Shown here piece after piece: positions 1 through 6,492 of a DNA stretch of 16,011 nt. Source of the DNA: CAG-1000 sp964545285 (lineage in GTDB: Bacteria > Bacillota_I > Bacilli_A > RF39 > UBA660); contig CAZJEW010000026.1 in NCBI GenBank assembly GCA_964545285.1, positions 1 through 16,011 on the forward strand. The letters are read 5' to 3'. A program made the position numbers and the translations under genes. Position 1 is the stretch's first letter. Each line of letters opens with the position of its first letter. The notes below the pieces were generated by a model. It was not told where the DNA came from. It did not search any database and saw only the letters and a program-made list of their open reading frames with translations.

Positions 1-40
1 CACAAATTTTAATAATAAAACAAATGTACTGCAATATAAA

Positions 41-70
41 ATATTATCATACAATAATGCAATAAGTCAA
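41..70 (-). promoter_or_regulatory. Candidate sigma-A promoter reading out of the window (probably rpoB)
   Basis: On the minus strand a TTGACT -35 (65-70) is followed by GATAAT (43-48, 16-bp spacer) or TAATAT (41-46, 18-bp spacer). It lies just downstream of the ybxB-type methyltransferase gene. In Bacillus the next gene there is rpoB, so this probably drives rpoB, but that gene lies outside the window. No convincing terminator separates it from the methyltransferase gene. Confidence 0.5.
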
Positions 71-97
71 GAATTTTTTAATTAAAATATTATGTTT

Positions 98-691
98 TTA
101 TATATTCTTTACACTATATATAAAGAATCCTTTATCTTTTTCAAGTAACTCTACTTTTTTAGACTCTTCAAGAATCTTTTTAATAGATAGAGCACCCTGA
201 TCTTTTCGAATTACAAAATATAAGGTTCCATTTTCTTTTAAATGTTCACAAGCACCAAATAATATTTCTAGCAGTTTATCTTTTCCAACCCTAATCGGTG
301 GGTTTGTAATAACTACGTCATATTTCTTAGTAACATTTTCATATGCATCACTAATAAATGCATGTCCTTTAAAATCTTTATATCTTTTAATATTTCTATT
401 AGTAAGATGTACAGCTCTTTTATTAACATCGATCATATCTACATTTGCTTTATTAATTAAACCAATCATTATACCTAAAAAGCCATATCCACACCCTACA
501 TCTAAAACATCCTTACTATCTTTATCATTTTTTAAATAAGTTTCTAGCAATAATCTACTCCCGTAATCAATTCCTTTCTTACTGAATACTCCATTATCAC
601 TATAAAATATGAAAAAAGAAGAATCATATTTATAACTTAATTCTCTAACTTCACTCTTTAAGTTATTATCATTTTCAAAGTAATGACTCAT
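98..691 (-). CDS. ybxB: YbxB/RsmC-like class I SAM-dependent methyltransferase (rRNA-type)
   Basis: This 197-residue cytoplasmic protein has a class I Rossmann methyltransferase fold. The SAM-binding motif DVGCGYGFLG lies at about residues 63-72, an acidic post-motif (DMIDVNKRA) follows, and the catalytic NPP signature TNPPIR is near residue 129. NPP-type enzymes of the RsmC/RsmD/YbxB group methylate exocyclic amino groups, and RsmC targets a guanine of 16S rRNA, so an N2-guanine rRNA methylase is the best guess. The substrate has not been shown for the Bacillus homologue. Start choice: AAGGAG precedes the ATG at a normal distance. It follows rplL, as in Bacillus (rplJ-rplL-ybxB-rpoB), separated by a strong hairpin terminator that must be read through, or by an undetected promoter. 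The family assignment is firm and the exact target is inference. Confidence 0.85.
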   Translation of the reverse strand: MSHYFENDNNLKSEVRELSYKYDSSFFIFYSDNGVFSKKGIDYGSRLLLETYLKNDKDSKDVLDVGCGYGFLGIMIGLINKANVDMIDVNKRAVHLTNRNIKRYKDFKGHAFISDAYENVTKKYDVVITNPPIRVGKDKLLEILFGACEHLKENGTLYFVIRKDQGALSIKKILEESKKVELLEKDKGFFIYSVKNI

Positions 692-729
692 ATAATTCTC
701 CTTTTCAAAAATATACTTCTTATATAGGC

Positions 730-757
730 AAAAAAGCCTTAATCTAAATTAAGGCTT
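730..757 (-). terminator. Intrinsic terminator after rplL
   Basis: On the minus strand a perfect 10-bp stem (AAGCCTTAAT / ATTAAGGCTT, arms 734-743 and 748-757) with a 4-nt loop runs into six T residues. It lies 10 bp past the rplL stop codon. It probably makes expression of the downstream methyltransferase gene much lower than that of the ribosomal protein genes. Confidence 0.85.
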
Positions 758-766
758 ATTTACAAG

Positions 767-1138
767 TTATGCTAATTCAACAGTAGCGCCAACTTCTTCT
801 AATTTAGCTTTTAATTCTTCAGCTTCACTAGCAGGAATTCCTTCTTTAATGTTTCCACCAGCATCAGCGATATCTTTAGCTTCTTTTAATCCAAGACCAG
901 TAACTTCTCTAATTAATTTAATTACTTGTAATTTTTGAGTACCAGCTGATTTTAATACAACTGTTTTAGTAGAAGCACCAGCGTCTTCACTTTCAGCAGC
1001 AGCTGGAGCAGCAGCAACAGCTACAGCAGATGGATCAACACCAAATTCCTCTTTCATCATATCAACTAATTCTTTAACTTCAAGAATAGTTTTTTCTTTT
1101 AAAGCTTCGATAATATCTTTGTTTGCAATTTTTGCCAT
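767..1138 (-). CDS. rplL: 50S ribosomal protein L7/L12
   Basis: This is the multi-copy stalk protein of the large ribosomal subunit, which recruits and stimulates translation GTPases. It has 123 residues, the usual length. The N-terminal dimerisation domain (about 1-35, EALKEKTILEVKELVDMM) is followed by an Ala-rich hinge (about 38-55). The C-terminal factor-binding domain carries KLQVIKLIREVTGLGLKEAK and ends GATVELA. The start codon shares one base with the rplJ stop (TAATG arrangement), and GGAGG lies inside the end of rplJ, so translation is probably coupled. The gene shares the rplJ promoter and L10-type leader. L12 is needed at higher copy than L10, which the strong internal ribosome binding site fits. 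Confidence 0.98.
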   Translation of the reverse strand: MAKIANKDIIEALKEKTILEVKELVDMMKEEFGVDPSAVAVAAAPAAAESEDAGASTKTVVLKSAGTQKLQVIKLIREVTGLGLKEAKDIADAGGNIKEGIPASEAEELKAKLEEVGATVELA

Positions 1139-1641
1139 TAGTTATTTCCTCCTTCTTCTAACTTTTCAGCATATAAATTTAATCCTATGCTTAGATTTTT
1201 AACATGTTCAATTAAACCACCAGCAAACATTGTAAGTAATCCTTCCATACTTGGAATAGATGCATAATCATTAATGATTTTAGTATCAGCAATACTACCA
1301 TCAATATATCCAACTCTTATTTCAAGTGCTGGATGATTTTTAGCAAACTTACTAACAACTTTAATTGGCTCAATAATTGATTCTGAAAAAACATAAGCAT
1401 TTGGGCCTTCCATGAAATTATTTAATTCAATATTCTTGTTCTTTATTGCTAAATTCATAAGAGTATTTTTATAAACTTTCATATCAGATCCAGTTTCTCT
1501 TAAACTCTTTCTTAATTCTGCTAACTCTCCAACAGAAAGTCCTTGATAATTAAGAAGAAGAAAAGTCTTAGATGAGTCTAACTTATTAGTTATTTCACTA
1601 ACAACAGCTTCTTTTTGTTTAAGAATCTCTTTACTTGCCAT
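1138..1641 (-). CDS. rplJ: 50S ribosomal protein L10
   Basis: This is the stalk base protein. It binds 23S rRNA near the GTPase centre and carries L7/L12 dimers on its C-terminal helix. It has 167 residues, normal for the family. Visible signatures are the N-terminal KTFLLLNYQGLSVGELAELR segment, KVYKNTLMNLAI near residue 56, and EGPNAYVFS. The C-terminal amphipathic helix (ending about YAEKLEEGGNN) is the L12-docking region. AAAGGAGG sits a few bases before the ATG, outside the attenuator hairpin. The L10(L12)4 complex represses its own operon in bacteria. Here a leader with a terminator hairpin lies between promoter and start, consistent with control by transcription attenuation as shown in B. 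subtilis. Confidence 0.98.
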   Translation of the reverse strand: MASKEILKQKEAVVSEITNKLDSSKTFLLLNYQGLSVGELAELRKSLRETGSDMKVYKNTLMNLAIKNKNIELNNFMEGPNAYVFSESIIEPIKVVSKFAKNHPALEIRVGYIDGSIADTKIINDYASIPSMEGLLTMFAGGLIEHVKNLSIGLNLYAEKLEEGGNN

Positions 1642-1655
1642 ATCGTCCTCCTTTT

Positions 1656-1757
1656 GAACTATTTAAAAAGTTTCCAAAAGGAAACTTATATTCTAATGAA
1701 TAATTTGCTTCCTCGGTAAGATTTATTTTGACACTTACTGTCTTTGGTCACTTCAAC
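1656..1757 (-). ncRNA. L10 leader (autoregulatory 5' UTR of rplJL)
   Basis: The untranslated leader from the promoter to the rplJ ribosome binding site contains the blocks GACCAAAGACAGTAAG and CTTACCGAGG. These resemble the conserved core of Firmicutes L10 leaders that bind the L10(L12)4 complex. GTAAG and CTTAC can pair to form the core stem. The following segment GAGGAAGC is complementary to the 5' arm of the downstream terminator (GTTTCCTT, with G-T wobbles), giving two mutually exclusive folds. Recognition is by motif and position. A covariance-model search was not possible here. Confidence 0.8.
1665..1687 (-). terminator. Attenuator hairpin in the rplJ leader
   Basis: On the minus strand an 8-bp perfect stem AAGTTTCC / GGAAACTT (arms 1680-1687 and 1668-1675) with a TTTT loop is followed by a five-T tract. 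It is an intrinsic terminator placed between promoter and rplJ start. The stem has only three G-C pairs, suggesting conditional and not complete termination. Confidence 0.8.
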
Positions 1758-1764
1758 GATATTG

Positions 1765-1793
1765 ATTATACAATACTTTTTACTATTTGTAAA
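1765..1793 (-). promoter_or_regulatory. Sigma-A promoter of rplJL
   Basis: On the minus strand TTTACA (1788-1793), a 17-bp spacer and a perfect TATAAT (1765-1770) form a near-consensus housekeeping promoter. Transcription should start at about 1757-1758, giving a leader of roughly 115 nt before rplJ. Confidence 0.88.
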
Positions 1794-1834
1794 CCCCTTT
1801 TTTAAAAAAGATTAAACACTAACATATAACAACA

Positions 1835-2077
1835 TAATTACATCATAATATTTAATAACTTTACTAATAATACTTTTAATTCTATTAATATTATTATAAA
1901 AATATGCGTTAATTACATTTAATAAGAATACAAATACTAATTACATTTAAAACACTATTTTATCATGTTTCATTGATACTTCTATATTAATAATAAAATC
2001 ATATTATGTTTTATTTTTAGTTTTCTATTATCTTTTATATATTTACAAAAATGTGTTTGTGTGTTAATATGTAATTA
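1835..2077. repeat. Four copies of TAATTACAT in the lexA upstream region
   Basis: The 9-mer TAATTACAT occurs at 1835-1843, 1910-1918 and 1938-1946 on the plus strand and inverted (ATGTAATTA) at 2069-2077. The second and third copies share 13 bases (TAATTACATTTAA). The inverted copy begins at the last two bases of the lexA -10 element. The stretch 1794-2041 otherwise holds no gene, tRNA or hairpin terminator that I can see. It is simply very AT-rich, so some repetition is expected by chance. A role as operator is speculative. Confidence 0.4.
2042..2070 (+). promoter_or_regulatory. Candidate lexA promoter
   Basis: TTTACA (2042-2047), a 17-bp spacer and TAATAT (2065-2070) lie 20 bp before the lexA start. 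The -10 matches consensus at four of six bases. No canonical Gram-positive SOS box (GAAC-N4-GTTC) overlaps it, so autoregulation by LexA at a standard box is not visible. Confidence 0.55.
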
Positions 2078-2090
2078 AGGAAGTGATGTT

Positions 2091-2708
2091 ATGGAGTCTC
2101 TTACTAATAAACAAGATAGTATATTAACTGAAATTAAAAAATTTATTGCTAAAAAAGGTTTTGCACCTACTATTAGGGAATTATGTTCTATATGTAATTT
2201 GAGTAGTACTGCTACTATGTTTGTTCATTTAAAGAATTTAATGAAAAAGGGATATATTAGTCAATCAGAGAATAAATTTAGAACTATTGAACTCAAAGTT
2301 CCTAATGAATATGATGATAAAAATAAAGATGTATTATTTGTACCTTTACTTGGAAGAATTGCTGCTGGTAACCCTATTGAAGCTATTGAAAATCCTGATG
2401 AATATTTCAGTTTACCTTCTTCTTTGGCTCCTAAGAATAAAGATATATTTACATTACTTGTTAAAGGTGAAAGCATGATAGATGCTGGCATATATAATGA
2501 AGATATAGTTATAGTTGAAAGAAAGAAAGATGCTAATAATGGCGAAATTGTTGTTGCTATGACTGATGATAATGAAGTTACATTAAAAAGATTTTTTAAA
2601 GAAAATAATCACATTAGACTACAGCCTGAAAATAGTACAATGTCTCCAATAATTCTTAATAATGTTACTATTCTTGGAAAAGCAATTGGACTTTATAGAA
2701 AAATATAA
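2091..2708 (+). CDS. lexA: SOS response repressor LexA (self-cleaving, peptidase S24)
   Basis: This transcriptional repressor of DNA-damage genes is inactivated by RecA-stimulated self-cleavage. It has 205 residues, the typical length. The N-terminal winged helix-turn-helix (about 1-68) carries GFAPTIRELCSICNLSSTATMFVHLKNLMKKGYI in pieces that match LexA. The Ala-Gly scissile bond is at Ala92-Gly93 (GRIAAGNP). The catalytic Ser128 lies in VKGESMID and the general-base Lys166 in EVTLKRF, both in the C-terminal S24 domain. All residues needed for autocleavage are present. AAGGAAGTGAT precedes the ATG. The gene is monocistronic, ends in a strong two-way terminator, and is divergent from rplJ across 449 gene-free bases. 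The identity is firm. Confidence 0.97.
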   Translation: MESLTNKQDSILTEIKKFIAKKGFAPTIRELCSICNLSSTATMFVHLKNLMKKGYISQSENKFRTIELKVPNEYDDKNKDVLFVPLLGRIAAGNPIEAIENPDEYFSLPSSLAPKNKDIFTLLVKGESMIDAGIYNEDIVIVERKKDANNGEIVVAMTDDNEVTLKRFFKENNHIRLQPENSTMSPIILNNVTILGKAIGLYRKI

Positions 2709-2735
2709 AACATCATTTATAAATGATGTTTTTTT
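2707..2735. terminator. Bidirectional terminator between lexA and the convergent gene
   Basis: A perfect 22-bp palindrome (AACATCATTTA mirrored, 2709-2730) starts one base after the lexA stop codon. It runs into seven or more T residues on the plus strand. On the minus strand it is followed by TTTTATATTTTT, so it can also stop transcription of the rhomboid operon, whose last stop codon overlaps it at 2734-2736. Confidence 0.88.
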
Positions 2736-3204
2736 AATGTAATAATCTTCTATATACAGTGTTATCCCCTAATTGATAATATAATAATGCTTGATTTATC
2801 CTGATACTTCTATTTGACAAAGAATTTATTTCAGCTTGAGTTAGTATATAATTTTGAATCATTTTCAGTATTGAATTTTCTCCATGGTTAATTATTAAAT
2901 TAAATAATTCTTCTCTTGATAATACTCTATCTATAGTTATTTCATCAGATACAAACATATTATAATATCCATTATATTCATCATCATATGTATGTACCTT
3001 TCCATTTGAATGAACTTCAGCAACTATAGTTTCTTCATCATATTCTCTCATATATCTTAAAGTATCTTCTGGACTACTACAAAAGTGATATCCACATTTA
3101 TTCCATGTAATATCACGTTCTAATCTATATGTTTTTCCTTCTTCTAATTGTTCATCTATTTGATTAATTAATTCTTTTCTAAATGATTTATATCCTTTTA
3201 TCAT
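2734..3204 (-). CDS. Uncharacterised small soluble protein (KGYKSF / DUF7666-like)
   Basis: This 156-residue protein has no membrane segment or signal peptide. The N-terminal pattern KGYKSF...EGKTYRLE...NKCGYHFCSSPEDTLRYM resembles a small uncharacterised family found in bacterial and phage genomes (DUF7666-type, KGYK-x-G-x-GFHFC). I recognise it by motif only. The two Cys residues of CGYHFC are the most conserved-looking feature. The C-terminal part (about 90-156) is helical, with LSREELFNLIINHGENSILKMI. Its start overlaps the rhomboid stop in an ATGA arrangement, so the two are almost certainly translated from one mRNA. No function is known. Coupling suggests, but does not prove, a link to the protease. 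Confidence 0.6.
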   Translation of the reverse strand: MIKGYKSFRKELINQIDEQLEEGKTYRLERDITWNKCGYHFCSSPEDTLRYMREYDEETIVAEVHSNGKVHTYDDEYNGYYNMFVSDEITIDRVLSREELFNLIINHGENSILKMIQNYILTQAEINSLSNRSIRINQALLYYQLGDNTVYRRLLH

Positions 3205-4334
3205 TTAATAGTAATGAAATAAACCATAGCAATACTCATTAATATCAATACTATTATTCCGTTTATTTCATCTCCTTTTCTATGTTTATCTCCTAACCCT
3301 ATAGCCATTGAAGCAAGAATTCCACCGATTAATCCTCCTATGTGTGCTGAAATATCTATTCCAGGAGTTATAAATCCTATTAATAGATTCATTAATATAA
3401 CTGGTATAATTGGACTTCTAAGTAATCCTTGTAAAGATGCTCTATAATTATATGTAAAGTATCCTATACTTCCTAATAATCCAAATATTGCTCCTGATGC
3501 ACCTACAGAATAACTATTAGCGCTCATAAATACGCATGAAAATAGACTTCCAAGTAAACCACTTATTAAATATATAAATATAAATTTTTTAGTTCCATAA
3601 TATCTTTCCACTTGAGGTCCTAATACAAATAAAGCATACATATTAAATGCTAAATGCATTATTCCTGCATGCATAAACATACATGTAAATATTCTATACC
3701 ATTCTCCATTTTGAACAAAAATATAATTATTTGCTAAAGATGTTGTTAATGTTGATGAAGAAAACAAGCAAACAATAAACATTAATACATTAATAGCAAT
3801 TAATACATAACTTCCGATAGGCTTCTTTGGGCTAAATATCTTAGATAATTTCTTTTCATTCTTAAGTGTGGTTTTATTCATATCTTCTGTTAATTTAAAA
3901 AACTCTGTTGGATTAGATTTATCACTTAATTCAGTATTTTTAATATTAGGAAAGAACTCATTTATAAATTTATTTCTTTTAAAATCACCTATCTTGCCTA
4001 TTTTAATAGTTTCTATATTTTTAATATTATCTTCTACTTTAACAGTATCTCCTGTATCTAATAATAGATTTAACATAGTCATCTTAAATGATAAAGTGTT
4101 TTTCTTAATACTTTTCATAATATTAATAGCTTTATATGTATCATTATTTAATTGTTCATTATTGTGAATATAATTTATATTTATTCTTATTAGTTTAAGA
4201 TCTTTTTCCATATTTTCAAGCCATATCTCATTTTGCAACCCATTTATAATGACAGGTTTATATTCTTCTTCTGTTATAAAGAAATGCAATATTTTCAAAA
4301 TTGTATCATCTTTTTTATTTATTTTAATATTCAT
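3201..4334 (-). CDS. Rhomboid family intramembrane serine protease with N-terminal cytosolic domain
   Basis: This polytopic protease cleaves transmembrane segments within the membrane. Residues 1-170 form a soluble N-terminal domain with a conserved-looking DTGDTVKVE stretch, like the YqgP/GluP group of Bacillus. The rhomboid core then occupies about 173-377 with six or more membrane helices. Signatures are HAGIMHLAFNMYAL (His222, His227, Asn231), the catalytic Ser280 in GASGAIFG and the catalytic His331 in SAHIGG, so the Ser-His dyad is intact. Unlike B. subtilis YqgP there is no C-terminal TPR region. GAAAGGA precedes the ATG. The 66-bp gap to the divergent TspO-type gene must hold both promoters, but I see no confident -35/-10 pair. 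The gene overlaps the next by four bases. Confidence 0.92.
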   Translation of the reverse strand: MNIKINKKDDTILKILHFFITEEEYKPVIINGLQNEIWLENMEKDLKLIRININYIHNNEQLNNDTYKAINIMKSIKKNTLSFKMTMLNLLLDTGDTVKVEDNIKNIETIKIGKIGDFKRNKFINEFFPNIKNTELSDKSNPTEFFKLTEDMNKTTLKNEKKLSKIFSPKKPIGSYVLIAINVLMFIVCLFSSSTLTTSLANNYIFVQNGEWYRIFTCMFMHAGIMHLAFNMYALFVLGPQVERYYGTKKFIFIYLISGLLGSLFSCVFMSANSYSVGASGAIFGLLGSIGYFTYNYRASLQGLLRSPIIPVILMNLLIGFITPGIDISAHIGGLIGGILASMAIGLGDKHRKGDEINGIIVLILMSIAMVYFITIK

Positions 4335-4400
4335 ATTATTTTCCTTTCATGGATAATATTATTTTACTATTTTTCATATTATTAGTAAAGAGGTGATTTT

Positions 4401-4868
4401 ATCAAAAAGTATTTTAAAACTTTTATAATATTTATTATTATACTACTACTATGGTTAATAAGTGGACTGATTTTTAGAGTTAATAATGATTATTATAGTT
4501 TACTAAATTTACCAAGTTTCACATTAGATGGAAAGTATATTAGTATTATATGGTTTATTATTTATATTCTTATTAGTATTAGTATTACAATGATTGTTAA
4601 GCAATATAATATATTAAAAAAATATGATTATATTTATATTCTTCTTACTAATTATTTTGCTAACCAATTATTTATGTATTTTTTCTTTTATTTAATGAGT
4701 CCATTTCTAGGATTTATTATTACTGTAATAATATTTCTTACTTCTATATTTTTGTTTATTGAAACTAAAAAAATAAATAAAAAAGCATCTTATTATATTA
4801 TACCTTATATAATATACAATACATATGCTTTGATATTAATTACTAGTATATATTTTATGAATTTTTAA
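4401..4868 (+). CDS. tspO: TspO/MBR (tryptophan-rich sensory protein) family membrane protein, apparent ATC start
   Basis: This integral membrane protein belongs to the translocator protein/peripheral benzodiazepine receptor family, whose members bind porphyrins and sterol-like ligands. The in-frame reading from 4401 gives 155 residues, the usual TspO length, with five membrane helices. Family signatures are YYSLLNLPSFT (31-41, TspO YxSLxKPSF), IIWFIIYILISIS (49-61) and INKKASYYIIPYIIYNTYALILITSIYFMN (125-154, in pieces). The first in-frame ATG is at 4590 (residue 64) and would remove the first helix and the PSF motif. No ATG, GTG or TTG exists in frame between the preceding stop and 4590. 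AAAGAGGTGAT (4387-4397) sits ideally before ATC at 4401, so ATC appears to be the initiator, or an ATG has been mutated or misread. The 3' end overlaps the convergent rluD by 14 bp. Confidence 0.78.
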   Translation: MKKYFKTFIIFIIILLLWLISGLIFRVNNDYYSLLNLPSFTLDGKYISIIWFIIYILISISITMIVKQYNILKKYDYIYILLTNYFANQLFMYFFFYLMSPFLGFIITVIIFLTSIFLFIETKKINKKASYYIIPYIIYNTYALILITSIYFMNF

Positions 4869-5751
4869 ACATATCTAATATCTCATTAAATTCTTTAGGG
4901 ATAGGTGCATTAAATTCTAACCACTTGTGTTTTATCGGATGATAGAATCCTAAATATGCCGCGTGTAGCATTTGACCATAATCATTTATTAATTTCTTAT
5001 GACCATATACCGGATCGTTTACTACAGGGTGTCCTATATATTCTAAATGTACTCTTATTTGATGCGTCCTTCCCGTTTCTAATGATAATTCTAATAACGT
5101 TGAATTAGAATATCTTTCTAATACTTTAAAATTAGTTATTGCTTTTTTTGAATTTTCATCAGTAACACACATTTTTTTTCTATCTGTTTTACTTCTTCCT
5201 ATGGGAGCATCAATTTTACCATTATTAGCATCTATTATTCCATATACTAAAGCAATATATCTTCTTTTAATAGTTTTATTTTTAAAACAATCACTTAATA
5301 TTCTATGTGATTCATTTGTTTTAGCAATTAATAGTATTCCTGATGTATCCTTATCTATTCTATGAACTATACCACATCTAATATCGCCAGCTTCATCACT
5401 TAATTCATCTGTATAGCCTTTTAAAGCATTTACCAAAGTATGTGAATAGTTTCCATTTCCAGGATGAACAACCATTCCACTAGGCTTGTTTACTACTAAT
5501 ATATCATCATCTTCATAATAAATATCTAATGGTATGTTTTCACTTTTTACACTTGTATCTATTTTTAAATTTCCAATGAATATTTCATCATTTTGTTTCA
5601 AAATATATCCACCTTTAGTAACGTTATTATTTACCAATATGTTTTCATTTTTAATATTTTTTAAGATAAGATTTCTGCTCTCTGAAAGTTCATTAACTAG
5701 GTATTTATCTAATCTTATACCAACATTTTCACTATTCACTTTTTTTATCAT
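4855..5751 (-). CDS. rluD: RluA/RluD-family 23S rRNA pseudouridine synthase
   Basis: The enzyme isomerises uridines to pseudouridine in RNA. It has 298 residues. The N-terminal S4 RNA-binding domain (about 8-60, GIRLDKYLVNELSESRN) is followed by a catalytic domain with VVNKPSGMVVHPG and the hallmark HRIDKDTSG, which holds the catalytic Asp133. Later ETGRTHQIRVH completes the active site. The S4-plus-catalytic layout is that of RluD and Bacillus YlyB, which modify helix 69 of 23S rRNA. The exact target here is inferred. The start lies within the end of lspA (20-bp overlap, with GAAGGA at the right distance), preserving the lspA-ylyB pairing known in Bacillus. No terminator hairpin is visible downstream, where it converges with the TspO-type gene. 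Confidence 0.93.
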   Translation of the reverse strand: MIKKVNSENVGIRLDKYLVNELSESRNLILKNIKNENILVNNNVTKGGYILKQNDEIFIGNLKIDTSVKSENIPLDIYYEDDDILVVNKPSGMVVHPGNGNYSHTLVNALKGYTDELSDEAGDIRCGIVHRIDKDTSGILLIAKTNESHRILSDCFKNKTIKRRYIALVYGIIDANNGKIDAPIGRSKTDRKKMCVTDENSKKAITNFKVLERYSNSTLLELSLETGRTHQIRVHLEYIGHPVVNDPVYGHKKLINDYGQMLHAAYLGFYHPIKHKWLEFNAPIPKEFNEILDMFKNS

Positions 5752-6205
5752 TTTTTCCTTCTTTTACTACTATATATAACAATATAATTATACCAAATGT
5801 TATTAATATATCCGCTAAATTAAATATAGGCATTTCTTTATTAAATAAAGTAAATGAAATATAATCTACAACATAGCCTCTAAATATTCTGTCAATTAAA
5901 TTCCCTAAAGCTCCACTAAGTATTAATGATAACGATATTGTATTATTCGTATTAATATTTTCCTTATTTATTTCTTTAATAAGATACCATATTAATAATA
6001 TACTTATTATTATTAAAAACATTATGTTATTATTTAGTATTCCTAAAGCTGCGCCCGTATTTGTAATATAAGTTAATTTTAAGAAATTATTTATTATTAT
6101 AATATCATTATTATATAAATTATTTACAATTAAAAATTTAATTATTTGATCAAAAATAATTAATAATATAATACATAAAACAACAATTATATTTTTCTTT
6201 TTCAT
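5732..6205 (-). CDS. lspA: Lipoprotein signal peptidase (signal peptidase II)
   Basis: This membrane aspartyl protease removes signal peptides from diacylglyceryl-modified prolipoproteins. It has 157 residues and four predicted membrane helices (about 5-27, 59-76, 90-103, 133-147). Conserved motifs are FDQIIKFL (19-26), NTGAALGIL (49-57), GNLIDRIFRGYVVDYI with catalytic Asp114, and FNLADILI with catalytic Asp132. Both catalytic aspartates are intact. The start fits the family N terminus. The 22-bp gap to the upstream ylmC-type gene has no purine-rich Shine-Dalgarno sequence, so initiation may depend on coupling or on an unstructured AU-rich leader. Unusually long Asn/Ile runs reflect the AT-rich genome. 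Confidence 0.96.
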   Translation of the reverse strand: MKKKNIIVVLCIILLIIFDQIIKFLIVNNLYNNDIIIINNFLKLTYITNTGAALGILNNNIMFLIIISILLIWYLIKEINKENINTNNTISLSLILSGALGNLIDRIFRGYVVDYISFTLFNKEMPIFNLADILITFGIIILLYIVVKEGKNDKKSE

Positions 6206-6227
6206 AATAAATATTTTATCATAAAAA

Positions 6228-6458
6228 TCATGATATATCTATCAATATTACATCTTCTCCTAATTTTTTGATTTGTGTAAATTTTACATATACGTCTTCA
6301 TTAGTATTAAATATATTTCTAATAATACTATATCGTTCAATAAGAAAATGAATCATATATCCATTTGTTACATCAAACTCGACATCTATGATTCTTCCTA
6401 TTTTTTTACCATCTTTTATATTAATAATATCTTTTTTTTGTAATTCTGATAGTTTCAT
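6228..6458 (-). CDS. ylmC: YlmC/YmxH family sporulation protein (PRC-barrel)
   Basis: This 76-residue soluble protein consists of a single PRC-barrel-like domain. The pattern MKLSELQKKDIINIKDGKKIGRI followed by VEFD and a C-terminal KLGEDVILIDIS matches the YlmC/YmxH family, which occurs almost only in endospore formers. Members often lie beside sigG, as here. The molecular role is not established. The stop codon is TGA. No Shine-Dalgarno sequence precedes the ATG. Instead a TATAAT ends only five bases upstream, so the gene may be transcribed leaderless from a promoter inside the end of sigG. Read-through from sigG is also possible because no terminator separates them. Confidence 0.85.
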   Translation of the reverse strand: MKLSELQKKDIINIKDGKKIGRIIDVEFDVTNGYMIHFLIERYSIIRNIFNTNEDVYVKFTQIKKLGEDVILIDIS

Positions 6459-6463
6459 ATTAA

Positions 6464-6492
6464 ATTATATGATTTAAATGTTATCTTATTAA
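6464..6492 (-). promoter_or_regulatory. Candidate leaderless promoter for ylmC
   Basis: On the minus strand TTAATA (6487-6492), a 17-bp spacer and TATAAT (6464-6469) end five bases before the ylmC ATG, so transcription would begin at or very near the A of the start codon. The bases CATATAAT also match seven of eight positions of the SigE -10 consensus (CATACAAT), but no good SigE -35 is placed properly. In AT-rich DNA a TATAAT match alone is weak evidence. Confidence 0.35.

Noticed and set aside
2288..2302. GAAC-TCAAA-GTTC inside lexA, resembling a Gram-positive SOS box
   Set aside because: The spacing between half sites is five, not four, and it lies about 200 bp inside the coding sequence, where codon constraints explain it.
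6203..6222. Six-codon mini-ORF whose TGA overlaps the lspA ATG
   Set aside because: It has no ribosome binding site and such short ORFs are common by chance in AT-rich DNA.
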